Part shown: positions 32,704 through 44,880 of the stretch, one piece after another
Position numbering within the stretch: position 1 is the first letter of the stretch
Layout: every line of letters starts with the position of its first letter
Origin: Litsea cubeba
Lineage: Eukaryota; Streptophyta; Magnoliopsida; Laurales; Lauraceae
NCBI GenBank assembly: GCA_012931725.1
Contig: CM022953.1
Coordinates: forward strand, 58,536,574 to 58,600,573
Reading direction: 5' to 3'
DNA: 64,000 bases
The notes under the pieces: generated by a model
The model's database searches: none
Told to the model about the DNA's origin: nothing
The model's input: the letters and a program-made list of their open reading frames with translations, nothing else
Program-made: the position numbers and the translations under genes

Positions 32704-35700
32704 AGAAAAAGGTAGAGAGAGAGACTTATGTCACAAACTAGAATAAAGAAGTCACTCTATTCAGCCTTAGGCTTATACCTAGCTGAGATTCTGAAGAAAC
32801 CGTTTTTATAACCTTTTACATTCTCTCTCTCTCCCTCTCTCCCTCTCTCCCTCTCTCTATAACATGTTCCGAAAACAAAGGTGACTTCTCTACTCTTAAC
32901 ACATGCATTTCTTCAATGAAAATCACAAAAAGAATCCCCAAGTTGGCTTTTAGTTCTGTCATTCTCTGCGTCTCTTCTTCTATTTTAATCCTTCCATTTT
33001 CTTAATTGTTTTTCTACAAGTAGCGGATTATGGTGATTCTGAAAAGTAAGAGGGTATTCTATGCTTGTCTGTCGCTTGTGGGGGTAGGGCTTCGAAAAGC
33101 TTTTGGGAAAGACAGTATAAAAGAGGACAGAAATGATGGGAGAGATTCTTTTCTCTTTATTTTAATTTTAGATTCTGATTGTTTGCTATGCACCAATATG
33201 ATCTAGGGGCGGATCCAGGAGCTAATTAAGTAAAAGAAAATGAAAGAGCCGTATTTCGAAGAACAAAATGTTTTCTAAATATTTTGGAGGGCCTTTGCTA
33301 ACCTTGGTATAATCTTCTATTCAGCTAGACATGTGCTGGAGCGAATAAATATTACTAAATACAAGAGAATTTATTTATGAGTCCGGATACCCTGTCACGT
33401 CCATTGCAGCTAACCCGAACGGTTTATCGTGACCCTTATCTCCTCGAGTGAAATAGCTCAAATTTCATTTCAATAGGATTCATCCTATCATTAAATTGTG
33501 TAAATGACTGATAACGTGCATGGTTAGCAGAATATTAGGTATTATCAATCAAATACATCAATCACGTTATTAATCATGTACACAATCTTAAAAAGAACTT
33601 CTATTGAAGTGAAAATTGAGGATATGTCAATAGACTGGATGAGAGTTAAGATGAAGAGTCCCAAATATCATCATGTGGGGCCCCATGGTGAAGTTCCTGG
33701 CATCTAGAACAGCTAAAGCGTAACTGAAGCAACATGGGATCTGGATTCGTACATTAATGGGCTAGATCGAAAATCCAGTAATATCTAACTGATCTAATTT
33801 TATGCACATAGGTTAATCCATTAGCCCATCATATGCCCTATTTTGTAAAGCAGTAAAAGGGGGTCATAATGCTCTAAATCCTTTCATTTGTTTTTTGGAG
33901 TATGAATTATCGTTAAGTCATGACTCAAAATTCCTCGAGCTCCTCTCTACAGATATATTAATTTATGAGAACATGTGGAATTTAAGCTATTTAAAATCAT
34001 TGGCCCACATTGTTTGGGGCGGAACCGGGATATAGGCGGGGCATTACTAAAAATGACGTTAATTTTAATTTATCTAATGCGGTTTTCTGCAAACCAACCA
34101 CCCCCTCCCCCCAACTCTCACCAAAGTCATTTAGTTAAAAAGCTGAGCTTTTTTCTTAATTGACTCATGTTTAAATTCTATAAATTAAATTCATATCCAC
34201 TTTGCCTGTAGCTAAAAAAAAAACCAGTATAAAAGTATCAAACTCATCCTATTGCGAGTAATTGGACACGTCATTTTAATGCGATGACATTTCCAATTAT
34301 CTTCTTCTTTTTCTTTCTCATTGTAGTTACTCTAACGCATATACGCTCATAATTCATGTTTCTAATCAGTTAAAAGAGTCCTGAGAAACCTACACCTATT
34401 TTTTCTATTTGATATAATTTTTTAATAAAACTTTCCGTCACTTTACAAAAAATAAAAATAAAAACACAATTTTCGTCAATAGAGAATCTCTAATCTTTTA
34501 GGGGTAGGATGGAAATTCCTCACTATCCACCATAGACGGGTATCCTTTATCGTCAGACAAACGTAACTCTGTTTTTTTCAAGTAATAAAGCTAGCTCATA
34601 AATGGTCAGCCGAAATTGGTGAACATACAAATTTTATCGTAGGTCTTGAAGATGATGCTGGGTTTCTCGCTTAGTTGTATGATTCGGGAACGACCAGGTG
34701 TGCCATTCTTGCAGTGCCTCAGATAATTATTGGGTGGCCCTCCTTGGCTAATCGGGATCCTCTAGGGCTTTAATCTAGATGATACCAAAGTTAAAGGAAG
34801 TAGAATTCTAAGTGAGGTCTATCTATTAGAGTCTGAACCATTTAAAATAAATTCCGTTAAGGTGTATGTTATATTTTCAAATCTTATTATAGCAATTGGA
34901 GTTCAATACACCGTTGGATTGACCGTTTGTTGAAAAACATGATTAACATAATCTTATGCATATCCATTATCAAGTTTCTCATCAAATGGTCAAAACAAAG
35001 GTGAAAACAACTTTCACTGATGTAAAATCCACAGATACCCCAAATATATAAAGGGCATTAATTTTGAACAGTTTAAATTTCAATAAATGGGTTATAGTTT
35101 GGAGTTTCACTCCTTTTAAGTTAGGATTTCTCAAGCCTAAGAGGATCCGACTTTTTTTCTGACCACTTAACTAAAATCTTGTGTCTTGTAACTGGCGAAC
35201 ATTTTAACAATAGGAGAAAAAAAGGATAATTGGATACAAATCAAAAGATCTACTGCGGTGGGTCCTTGATGATCTCAAGCCTCAGATGCGTTTTTATTGA
35301 GCAAAACACCCATACATAATAAGACTTATATCTATATAATATGGGAGCTCAGGTTTTGAATCCTGGGACATTTTGAGCCCTTGGATCTATGTACATAAAT
35401 CCAAGGGATATTTTGGACCCTTGGATTTAAGAGGGGAATGCAAAAGGGGGCAGCAAGTTAGAGTTATTTACAGGTATTGACATCCCTTTTTCATTTAAAA
35501 GAAAATGGGCTAAAAGTTGGAGAAATTTACAAGTTTTTGCCATCCTCATCAAAAGCAAAAATGGTCAGCAAGTTTGAGTTATTTACATGTATTGTCATCC
35601 CTTCTTCATTTAAAAATAAAAGCAATACTTCATTGATGATGAGATGGGACCAGGAATTATATCATTTGGCAATCAATTGGATTTTTTTTTTTTTGTGGAA

Positions 35701-36607
35701 TCCATTTTATGGTTGAACTTGCTTTCGAGATGCATGGAACCTAGGTTCGATCGGTCTGAAGCATATGCAGGTCCGGTGGTGCGTCGTGCCTTCAGGCACG
35801 GGAAATTTCTAGTTGATTGATCACGGTGGAAATAAAAATGAAAAACTTTTGCACAATAAAGGGGCCTTTGTTGCCTGTATTGAAGTTTTAGGAGTTTAAT
35901 AATGTATATCAAAGAAAGGCAAACTATTAAGAAAATATCATATAATTTATCCTTTAAAAGAAAATAAATCAATGGGAGACTAAAAGAAATATACGGTCAG
36001 CCATCACCAGTTCAAACCTGACAAAGTCAAGGTATCTTATATCCTTCATCCCTCAACTTTTTAAGATTTTAAAAATAAAACAAGCAGACGCATGCCCCCT
36101 GCAGGAGTAGGAATTATATTTTATACGGTTTCGAAGATCAATGAATCAATGAATCATATTTGATAACGGTTAAGAAGATCATTCCAGTAGACTAGTTTCA
36201 GGTATTGCTATCATATGGATATGAAAAGGCAAAAGACCCAAAGTTCATTGGTCTTGCATCTATAAAGGCTCACTCAGGGCAAAAGCATGGGGTTCTCATT
36301 TTGCAAGCTCCACCATGTGTAGACTAATAATGAGGGTGCCTAGTGTTCAATCCTTTTAAGTCCTTTATCTTGCCTTTGGAAGTGGTCCGCTCAATTGCTG
36401 CTTAGGTAGCTTTAGATTCCTTTTTTGATTCATAGAATTTTAAAATCTCACCATTTGAAATATCACTTTTGACCTCTTTAATGCTTTGAAATTACTAAAA
36501 TTCTCCAGGGAATATCATCTAGGGAATAGCATTTCCCAACAATAATTTTCAAAACCCCATAATACAAACAAGCCCTCAAAAAGATAGTGCATGTTTGATT
36601 TAAGGTA
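32704..36607. other. Gene-poor intergenic DNA
   Basis: No coding region, RNA gene or complete transposon that I can support. It holds a CT-rich microsatellite (about 32823-32858) and a short direct repeat (AGTTATTTACAGGTATTG at about 35464 and a close copy about 116 bases on). There are assorted AT-rich stretches. Small open frames here have no recognisable composition. Confidence 0.6.
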
Positions 36608-36612
36608 TTTCT
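36608..36612. repeat. Left target-site duplication TTTCT
   Basis: TTTCT directly before the left LTR at 36613; the same five bases follow the right LTR at 39830-39834. Confidence 0.9.
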
Positions 36613-37225
36613 TGATGATGCCAAAATTGGGTTTCGGACACCACCGGTCAAGTAATAAATGCAGTAAATGCAATAATTAAAGAAGAGAGAGAAGGGATTA
36701 TAGTAGTTTGGTCAAAATGACCTACGTCCACACTGCTGAAAGACAGAGATTGCCTGTGGTGTTTTACTTCCTCGATGATTTCGGGTTACAAACTAGAGGA
36801 ATACAAGAGTCGAAGTGAATGGGAAGATCTTAGTTGCCCCCAAGTGGTGGTGGGGCTCTTGATTTATAGTCTGCCCTAACAGACGGGGACGCTCATCTGC
36901 AACGTTCGCCCTTGGAACCCTCGAAATGCCCTCGCGCTGGACGAAGCAGGTGAGGAACTGCCCTCGCGCTGGACGAGGCAAGTGAGATATCTCTCCGTAG
37001 GACCTAGTAGGAGCGGAACTGTTTCCGAAGCAACGTGGCTGCCCTAACTTGGTCTCTTCGTGGGCTTGCACCCGGGCTTCAGCGGATGGAATTGGATCTC
37101 AATGGAACTGACGGATCGAGTTCTTTGGCCTGACCTATCATCCTGGAATGGGTCACTTGGGTTTGGATCGGATCACCTGGACCCGACTCACCATCAGATT
37201 CGGATCACTTGGGTCTGACTCGTCA
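36613..37225 (-). mobile_element. 3' LTR of the gag-only element
   Basis: Plus-strand reading starts TGATGATGCCAAAATTGGG and ends GTCTGACTCGTCA. A TATA-like box (ATTTATA near 36862, TATAAAT on the minus strand) lies within it. A purine-rich tract on the minus strand (GGGGCATTGAGGGGCAAA) abuts its start. Confidence 0.9.
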
Positions 37226-37344
37226 TTTGCCCCTCAATGCCCCGTGCCCAAATAATTTTCTGAAAGGGGGGCATTGGTAGATTCAGGTCTCTTCTCCCTC
37301 CAAAATCTTTTTCCTCTTTTCCGGTTTTAATCATGGTCTGGGCG

Positions 37345-37670
37345 AGCTTCGGAACCGGCTAGGGGAGAAGGCCTGGGCGAGCTTCGGGGCCTGGGCGCCC
37401 GAGGAGAATGTCCTGGGCGCCCGGGGGATATTTGGCCTGGGCGCCCGGGGAGAAGTTCCTGGGCGCCCGGGGGATTTGTCATGGGCAAGCTTTGGGGCCT
37501 GGGCGGCCGAGGAGAATGTCCTGGGTGCCCGGAGGATATTTGGCCTGGGCGCCCGGGGAGAATGTCCTGGGCGCTCGGGGGATATTTGGCCTGGGCGCCC
37601 GGGGAGAAGTTCTTGGGCGCTCAGGGGAGTGAAACTCTTGGGCGGCCCGGGGGAGTGATGGTCCTGGGCG
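37345..37670 (-). repeat. 46-bp tandem units with GGGCGCCC palindromes
   Basis: Alternating phrases GGCCTGGGCGCCCG, GGAGAATGTCCTGGGCGCCC and GGGGGATATTT repeat about five times, each unit holding two GGGCGCCC-type palindromes (some decayed to GGGCGCTC or GGGTGCCC). The array lies between the gag stop and the 3' LTR. Confidence 0.9.
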
Positions 37671-37811
37671 CCCGTTACGTATTTCTTTTTTTTTTTTGAA
37701 ATAATTTGTAGCACTGATAAAAAATGATTTTATTAATCCATTGTTTAGTGCTACACAACATTAACAAAGTTGAAAAAATCAAGCCCCCAAACCCTCACTA
37801 CTTTGACTCTC

Positions 37812-39065
37812 TTACGGTATTACTGGTAATTCATTTTCAACAGTTCCGCGTTCCCTGGCAATGTGTTCAACCACTGCATCGCGAGGAGTGAATGCTCGTC
37901 TGTCTCTCTGCGGAGCTGGAACGAGTTGGTCTCTGACAAGTAGCCTCTCGGTCCTGCTTCGCTTGTTGCTTCTATCCTTCCTTTCCTCTCTGTCGCGCCC
38001 CTTCCCGTTGTCGACTGCTCTGGAGGACTCCCCTCGCCTGGCCCTTGTGGTATCTTCAGCATTTATATACTTCTGAACCTTTGTTAGTAGCTCCGGCATG
38101 CTTTTTGGCGGGCGTTTCATCACTGAGAAATGGAATCTCGATGAACGGAGACCTCCGAGGAAGGCTGTCATGGACACCTTGTCGTCAGGCTCTTTAATTT
38201 GAAGTACCTCCTCGTTAAAACGAGTGAGGTAACTCCTGAGGCTTTCATTTGTATCCTGCTTTATGCTGAGCAGGTGTGTGGCAGGCTTCTGGTGGCGGCG
38301 TCCTCCGATGAAATGTGACACGAAGGACTTGCTCAATTCCGCAAAGGTGGCGATGGAGGTAGGGGCGAGATTGGCAAACCACTGCCGGGCGGAACCCTTC
38401 AGTGTGGTTGGAAATGCCCTACACATAATCTCGTCAGGGATATTATGCAGCTGCATTTTGGTTTTGTACGTCTCCAGGTGGTCCAATGGATCCTTTCTTC
38501 CATCAAAGGTCTCCATGGACGGCATCTTGAACTTCCGGGGAAGCGGGTAGTTCACCACATCGGGCTTGAACGGTGTGTCCGTTCGCCCGACTAGGTGATC
38601 CACTGTCTCTGGTGCCTTCGCCTTCATGGCGTTGTAGACTTCTCCCAGCTGGTTCTGCATCTCCTTGATCTTTTCGTCCTAGGGATTGGGAGCTTCCCTG
38701 GATGGGTCACGAAAATAACTTCCCTCCTCCATGCTTTGGTTTTCACTCTCCCCTTCTTGGAAATGAGGATCCTCTCTATTAGAAGAAGAGGGAGGAGGTG
38801 GAAGTCCTCCAAGCTGGGCTCTACCGGGCACTCCATGAGGGGCGCCCTGGGGAACTCCCTGGGCGCCGCCCAGATGGGGAGCTCCCTGGGCGCCGCCCTG
38901 AGGATGGGCGCCCAGATGGGGAGCTCCACGGCGTGGAGCTCTTGGAATTCTTTGGCACGATGCTCCTTGTGGTACTTTTCCAAATTGTACTCCTCCTTGC
39001 CTTGCCAACATGCGTTGTAAGATTTGCTGGTTTTGGGCTACCAGCTGTTGCATGGTCTCCAACAT
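37812..39065 (-). pseudogene. gag of the TR-GAG element, one amber stop
   Basis: One frame from 39065 to 37812, broken by a single TAG at 38679-38681 (NP*DEKIKEMQNQLG). The N-terminal third is Gln-rich then Gly/Pro-rich (repeats of GAPHLGG type, from DNA also rich in GGGCGCC). The C-terminal part (282 codons from 38660) is a typical gag capsid domain: KMPSMETFDGRKDPLDHLE, FPTTLKGSARQWFANL, FVSHFIGGRRHQK, LTRFNEEVLQIKEPDD. It ends with a basic, Arg/Asp/Glu-rich tail and no zinc knuckle. Capsids of this kind would package the element's RNA, with pol supplied from elsewhere. The frame upstream of 39065 runs to a nearby stop, while an ATG (MSRGRG) lies in another frame, suggesting a one-base loss at the true start. 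Confidence 0.85.
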
Positions 39066-39195
39066 CTGCTGAGGAGTGGGAGCAGGAGCATTCGGGGTAG
39101 GATTGATTGGTGGAGGGTTACCCTCGCCCTCTGCTCATCTTGTCGATCTAGTGGTGATCACCATAATTTTGAAAATAGGATTTGAACTTTTGTTC

Positions 39196-39215
39196 GGTCC
39201 CCACAGACGGCGCCA
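39196..39215 (-). other. Primer-binding site of the gag-only element
   Basis: TGGCGCCGTCTGTGGGGACC on the minus strand, four bases after the 5' LTR end. This form is common in plant gypsy elements and resembles the 3' end complement of an Asp-type tRNA; the exact tRNA is not certain. Confidence 0.8.
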
Positions 39216-39218
39216 AAC

Positions 39219-39829
39219 TGATGATGCCAAAATTGGGTTTCGGACACCACCGGTCAAGTAATAAATGCAGTAAATGCAATAATTAAAGAAGAGAGAGAAG
39301 GGATTATAGTGGTTCGGTCAAAATGACCTACGTCCACTGCTGAAAGGCAGAGATTGCCTGTGGTGTTTTACTTCCTCAATGATTTCGGGTTACAAACTAG
39401 AGGAACACAAGAGTCGAAGTGAATGGGAAGATCTTAGTTGCCCCCAAGTGCTGGTGGGGCTCTTGATTTATAGTCTACCCTAACAGACGGGGACGCTCAT
39501 CTGCAACGTTCGCCCTTGAAACCCTCGAACTGCCCTCGCGCTGGACGAAGCAAGTGAGGAACTGCCCTCGCGCTGGACGAGGCAGGTGAGATATCTCTCC
39601 GCAGGACCTGGTAGGAGCGGAACTGTTTCCGAAGCAACGCGGCTGCCCTGACTTGGTCTCTTCATGGGCTTGCACCCGGGCTTCAGCGGATGGAATTGGA
39701 TCTCAACGGAACTGACGGATCGAGTTCTTTGGCCTGACCTATCATCCTGGAATGGGTCACTTGGGCTTGGATTGGATCACCTGGACCCGACTCACCATCA
39801 GATTCGGATCACTTGGGTCTGACTCGTCA
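39219..39829 (-). mobile_element. 5' LTR of the gag-only element
   Basis: 611 bp, near-identical to 36613-37225, differing at scattered single bases and one small indel (a 2-base loss in GTCCACTGCTG). The low divergence points to a fairly recent insertion. Confidence 0.9.
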
Positions 39830-39834
39830 TTTCT
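39830..39834. repeat. Right target-site duplication TTTCT
   Basis: Perfect match to 36608-36612. Confidence 0.9.
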
Positions 39835-41456
39835 GATAAGGAATTGAGCTTGCTGGGAATTTCTGACACGATATGACATCTTATACCCTAGTCATTCTCA
39901 ATACTATGTTCAAGAATTGAGAATTCCATACCACATGATCAATACACATTGTTAGCCTTACAAATTCTCATAATTCGAGCATTCAAAGTGCTAAAGGGGG
40001 GTTGAGCATTTAGAATTCTACTTTTGGGGGCAATATTTGGATTTCTCACAATTCTCCCAACAAGAATTCTCACAATTCTTCCAAACAAACATGCCCGGAT
40101 GGAGATAATTTGGGCAATTCAGGTTCCTATTAATTGAAGAAAATTTAAGCAATTCTTCCATGGTTTCTAATATATGATTATCTCTCCTCAACTTGATGCC
40201 TAAGCCTATTTCCAATATCCAATTATTAGTGTCCATTCAATTCTAGAAAGATTTTGGTTTTATTTTTGTTAGATTATATATTACAAACTCAGAGAAATAA
40301 TGAAATTTACATGGACTTGTAGCATTAGATAGAATCTCTTTGTTAGATTTGTTCCTAAGAGATATTTTATTGTACGTTAAAAGAACCTTTAATTTAGTAA
40401 TAGAGTTTTTACTTTCTTTTCATGAGAAATACTTTGTTCTCATAGTAAAAAGGATGTAATCATGATAATATACAGATAGGGCAAGGCTCTCTTAAGCTCA
40501 AGTTTAAGATAAAATCTCGTAAGCTCACGCTTGTAGGGCTCACCCTTGGCGCATTGAAATGGACCAAACACACGACCCCCCTGAATTGCACATGTCCACC
40601 AATTTTCGATCAGATCCGAATTTACTGGACCGTTGGATCGACCGTGTACCAATCCAATTGGACTATCGACCATTAAACTTTTCGATATATATATATATCT
40701 GAATTATTTAGGTGAGAACTATTCTCATGCATTATATGAGAACTCTCCTCACAGCAGTTGGATCGTCAAATGGAATCCAACGGCTGACGATATTTCTATT
40801 TAATAAGCATTTTCAAGAGCCCCAAAACTAGTGTGAAGTTAAACCCAAAACTAAGTCCAACTTAAAAGTGAAATGTAAACTAACCTAACCCGAAACAAAA
40901 TATCAATTATATAGTGTATATAACATATACTATACAGTATACAGACATTTTTGTATGTAAGTCGTGTAACTCAATCGAATTTGGGCAACTTAATCGCAAC
41001 TTGAACCCGACCAAAATTTCACATGTGGTCTCAAAATCAATATCCAAACCCGAACCCGAACCAGGACAACCCAGAATTCCACTTTTGGTCACAACTCCTG
41101 CCATGTGGGTTCAGGTTTAGCCTGACCCAGCTGCACTCCTCGCTCTCACCATAATGATCCGTTTACAAATGCAGAAAAATATACCATCATCCACCTCTTT
41201 CATTGAAGTCTCTATCTTTAAAACTCTGAAATCACTTATCCCTTTTCAGATTTCAAATCAGCCTAGGTTCCCATCAGGAGCAGATGAGAGTAGTTGAGGG
41301 TTGTTTCCCATCACATATTTCTTAACTTCTCTAGCAAACGCTCTTTGACTCACGTAATCTCCCTTTCAAGAACGACTCTGTCAATCAAAATACAGAGAAG
41401 AAAGTCGCAACCTTTGAAAACTACGTCTCTGTCTTGACGTTGTTACCTTCTTTAAA
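39835..41456. other. Intergenic DNA and upstream region of the host gene
   Basis: No coding sequence recognised. A TATATATATATAT microsatellite lies near 40686. The last 300 bases before the ATG at 41457 are pyrimidine-rich and presumably hold the 5' untranslated region; I could not pick a convincing TATA box or transcription start. Confidence 0.5.
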
Positions 41457-44400
41457 ATGGCAGAAATCCCAAAACCGGTAAGAAATTTGAGGAGACTCTC
41501 GGTTCACTTCTCTCTCTAAAATGGTCGCTTGATGTTTTGTTCTTGTTTGGGTTTTGTTTTTATTTTGGTGTCTTCTAGGTTTGTAAAGAGATTGAGGCTG
41601 AAGAAAAAGATATGGGGAAAATGAGTGTTTCGGATCAAGATAGTTTTGTTGTGGACATGGAGAACTTGTCTCATGTGGGTGATAGAGATGGAAATTCTAA
41701 TGCAAAGAGAAGTGTAAGGATCTTCTTCTCTTTTTTTCCTACTTGGAATTTGATGTTTTTCTTGTGCTTTAATAATATCTTGAAGACATGTATGAAGTTA
41801 AACTTAGAAATCCAAATACGTTTTTGCTCCTATTATTTGAAAATCCAGATGCCAAAACTCAAATCTCTGTATCAATAGTACAAACCGAAGTCAGTTGCCA
41901 TGTCCTTTCTCTTTGAACTAACAATATCTTGACAATTCAATTCAATTCAATTCATTTCTCTCCATTTTTCTCAAAATTTCAACAACCCCAATCTCTCTCT
42001 CTCTCTCTCTGTGTGCTGTCAAAACATCTTTAAGGACTCATCTGCACAGCAATAGAACAGAAAACTCTGCTTTTAGTTTGTCTGTGTTTTAATCTTTTTT
42101 TCTGAAGTTGATTAGGAAGTAAATGATCTTTTGCTAATTTAACGAGTAATGATTACATTTTTATTTTATTTTATTTTTTTGTGAAAAAATAGCTCTCATT
42201 AAAGTTGCTGAGAAGCCTTTCCCGAAAAGGATCTCTTGGAGGTGGAGAAAGAAAGCTTTTAGAAAGAGAAACAGCAGATGCATCATCCAAAGGTAAGGAG
42301 TGTGTTGCTAAAAGTAGAACCCATAGGCCCTGATTTTATCCCCCATTTACTTTTAAATGAAATCACTAATAGGGAATGAAATGGAAACATCTAGAGATTA
42401 GGAAATTATGGGTGTAATTCATTGAATGAGGATATTGTGTGATCCTGAAATTCATTATAGAAAGGAGGGAAAACAAAAGTAGAAAGGCATTTTCTGGAAT
42501 TTAAAAAATATTTTGCGGATGGTATGCTGTCAACCAAACAAATTCAAAGAATTCTATAGTTCCCTGCCATAAGTTTATGAAGATCCAAGTGAGCCCATAG
42601 GGCTTGACTTTTACATAGGGATAAAAAATGGATCAGGATCAGGTACAGGCTGTGTCCAAGAACCAACTCGAACCCATATCAAGCTGAAGCATATTATTTT
42701 TGTGTATTCTATACAATAATGTCAAATCTAGTATATTAGTAATATATTTATGTTTGTTACCTATAATATAATGATAGATCATATAATATATTAATAAACT
42801 AAACACACTATATATGCACAATTATATATGGGAATTTGGGCGTGGATCCAATCATAAACTTGATTATCGTAGGGTTCATGAGGGGACCGGACTGAAATTG
42901 ATGATGTCCGGATCTTTGAATCTTTCCACACACTTTGGTTGACTTTGAGTGGAACTCCACCATGAGGCCTACATTGATAATCCAAACCGTTCAAAATGAA
43001 TGTCATCTCCTCAAGTGTCATATCTTTGAATTTTAGTTCAACAGGAGTTGGTCCCATTGTAGGATTGAGAACACAACTAATAATGTGATTAACACAATCT
43101 TATAATCATTATTAATTAGTTATGTGTTCAGTCTTACTGTGGACTGAGTGGAGGGGTTAGCATTCACTTTCAAATGTTTGGATTAGAAGGACCCTGAGGC
43201 AGAGTCCCCTTTGAGTAGGGGACAGGGGTGCTCAAGCCCAATGGGACATGGTCCACTTTGGGGTGGGCCTGGGCCTTGAATTTTAGCACTCAGTCATATC
43301 TAAATTTTAAGCCCGTTTAATATTTGGATCGGGCTTTGATCAAGTGATAGAAAGACCAAAGTGTAGCCCAACCAATTAAATATCAATTGTAGTTTAGTGG
43401 CCTATTTGCCCAAGCAAGTCATTCAAACCCCGAACAAGTGATAGAAAGATTGACCCAGACTAACCCGATTTACTAATTGGGCGGATATAGAACCAAAAAA
43501 TGTTTGATGCAAGATGGGATTGGGCTAAGTACTCAAGGCCTGTATCATGCTTGAGACAGATATGTGCCTGTGTTTCTAAAGTTAGGACGGGGCTGGATAT
43601 GCCTTAAGACTGGCGTGTCCCACAAGTAACCCCAGTTTTTTGGTACCTCAGCAAATGGGCTGGGACCCAAGAGAGAGCCTACACACACTGGAAGGAAGCC
43701 CACTCAAGTGGGAAGGAAGCCTGCACAAGCGGAAAGAAAGTCCACACAAGTGGGAAAGGAGCTCGAACAAGCGGAAAGAGGTGACATACCTGGGGTTCTC
43801 GGGCAGCCAGGTGAGAACTGGCGTGTAAGGAGCCATTCTTAAGTAACCTCGGTTGGAGATACTCAGTGCATTCAGAATCAAATTGAGAGTCTATTTGGAG
43901 AGGAGTTTGAATCCGCTCGAGGATTTGATTTAAGAGAAACCCCAAGTTAAAGTATGAGAACTCAATATAGTGGACCTTACCTGTTGAAAATCCAAGCTCC
44001 TCAAAGGAATTGCCCTCCCATTTTATAGGACATTTCCACCATTTTCCTCAAGAGTTTTTCTTTTTGGTAAAGACCTCAATTGGAGTTGTCCCATCATAAG
44101 ATTGGTCATTTGATAAAAGAGATGGTATCATCTGAAACATAACATGCAGTGTATAAGTGCTGCTTGATCTTAACCCCACATAAGGCCTAAAATTGTACGG
44201 TAAGATTGGGTTGAAATCTCATCCGCTAAAGTACATAATATCAATTGGACAGTGGATCCGGATTGTTACCGTCGGTATCAAATAAACGATCAATCCTTGT
44301 GTGGGCCCTTCCTATGGAAGAAGATTTGAAAGGATCCCAAAAAGTGGAAGTTTATTTTGAGTGGCATAGGTGGGCCCAAATGTGGTGTTCCACTCCTAAA

Positions 44401-44841
44401 AGTCAGATTTCTCCAAGTCAAAGCCTAAGAGGATTAGACTCCTAGGTGGAGTGATTACTTGGCCGTCCACATGCGATGCCAGCTGTCAGCTGTTTGTTAG
44501 CTTTGTTGCACACCGAATTGAAATCCTAGGCACAAATGTAGGGGATAAGGCCTACCTGATATAGGATGTTAATGTTGGCGACACCACTTTAATCTTTGAA
44601 ATATAAATTATAGTTGATTAGGACCCGGTTAAGGAATCCATTTTATACTTTGACTTGATCCTAGCCCATGAAAGTAGGATCTGGATACTTATCTTGGTCT
44701 GGATCCATAGATATATTTATATCCATATACAATCTCTCTATAAAAGAAATAGAGGAATTTACCTGGTAGGGCCCCATAGGATCCTATACCACTTCGGAGG
44801 TATCGTATTTACCATGGACACGAATAAGGCTCTACATGTGC

Positions 44842-44880
<39 letters not shown>

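Larger units (their letters stand above)
36613..39829 (-). mobile_element. Non-autonomous gag-only LTR retrotransposon (TR-GAG type)
   Basis: LTRs of 613 bp (36613-37225) and 611 bp (39219-39829) are nearly identical and flanked by a perfect TTTCT duplication. On the minus strand the order is 5' LTR, primer-binding site (39215-39196), gag, a 3' repeat region, polypurine tract (complement of about 37226-37243) and 3' LTR. The internal region is under 2.0 kb and only gag is present; no protease, RT or integrase could fit. Such terminal-repeat retrotransposons with only GAG are known in plants and must borrow pol from a partner. The LTRs read TGACGAGTC...TCATCA on the minus strand. Confidence 0.92.
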
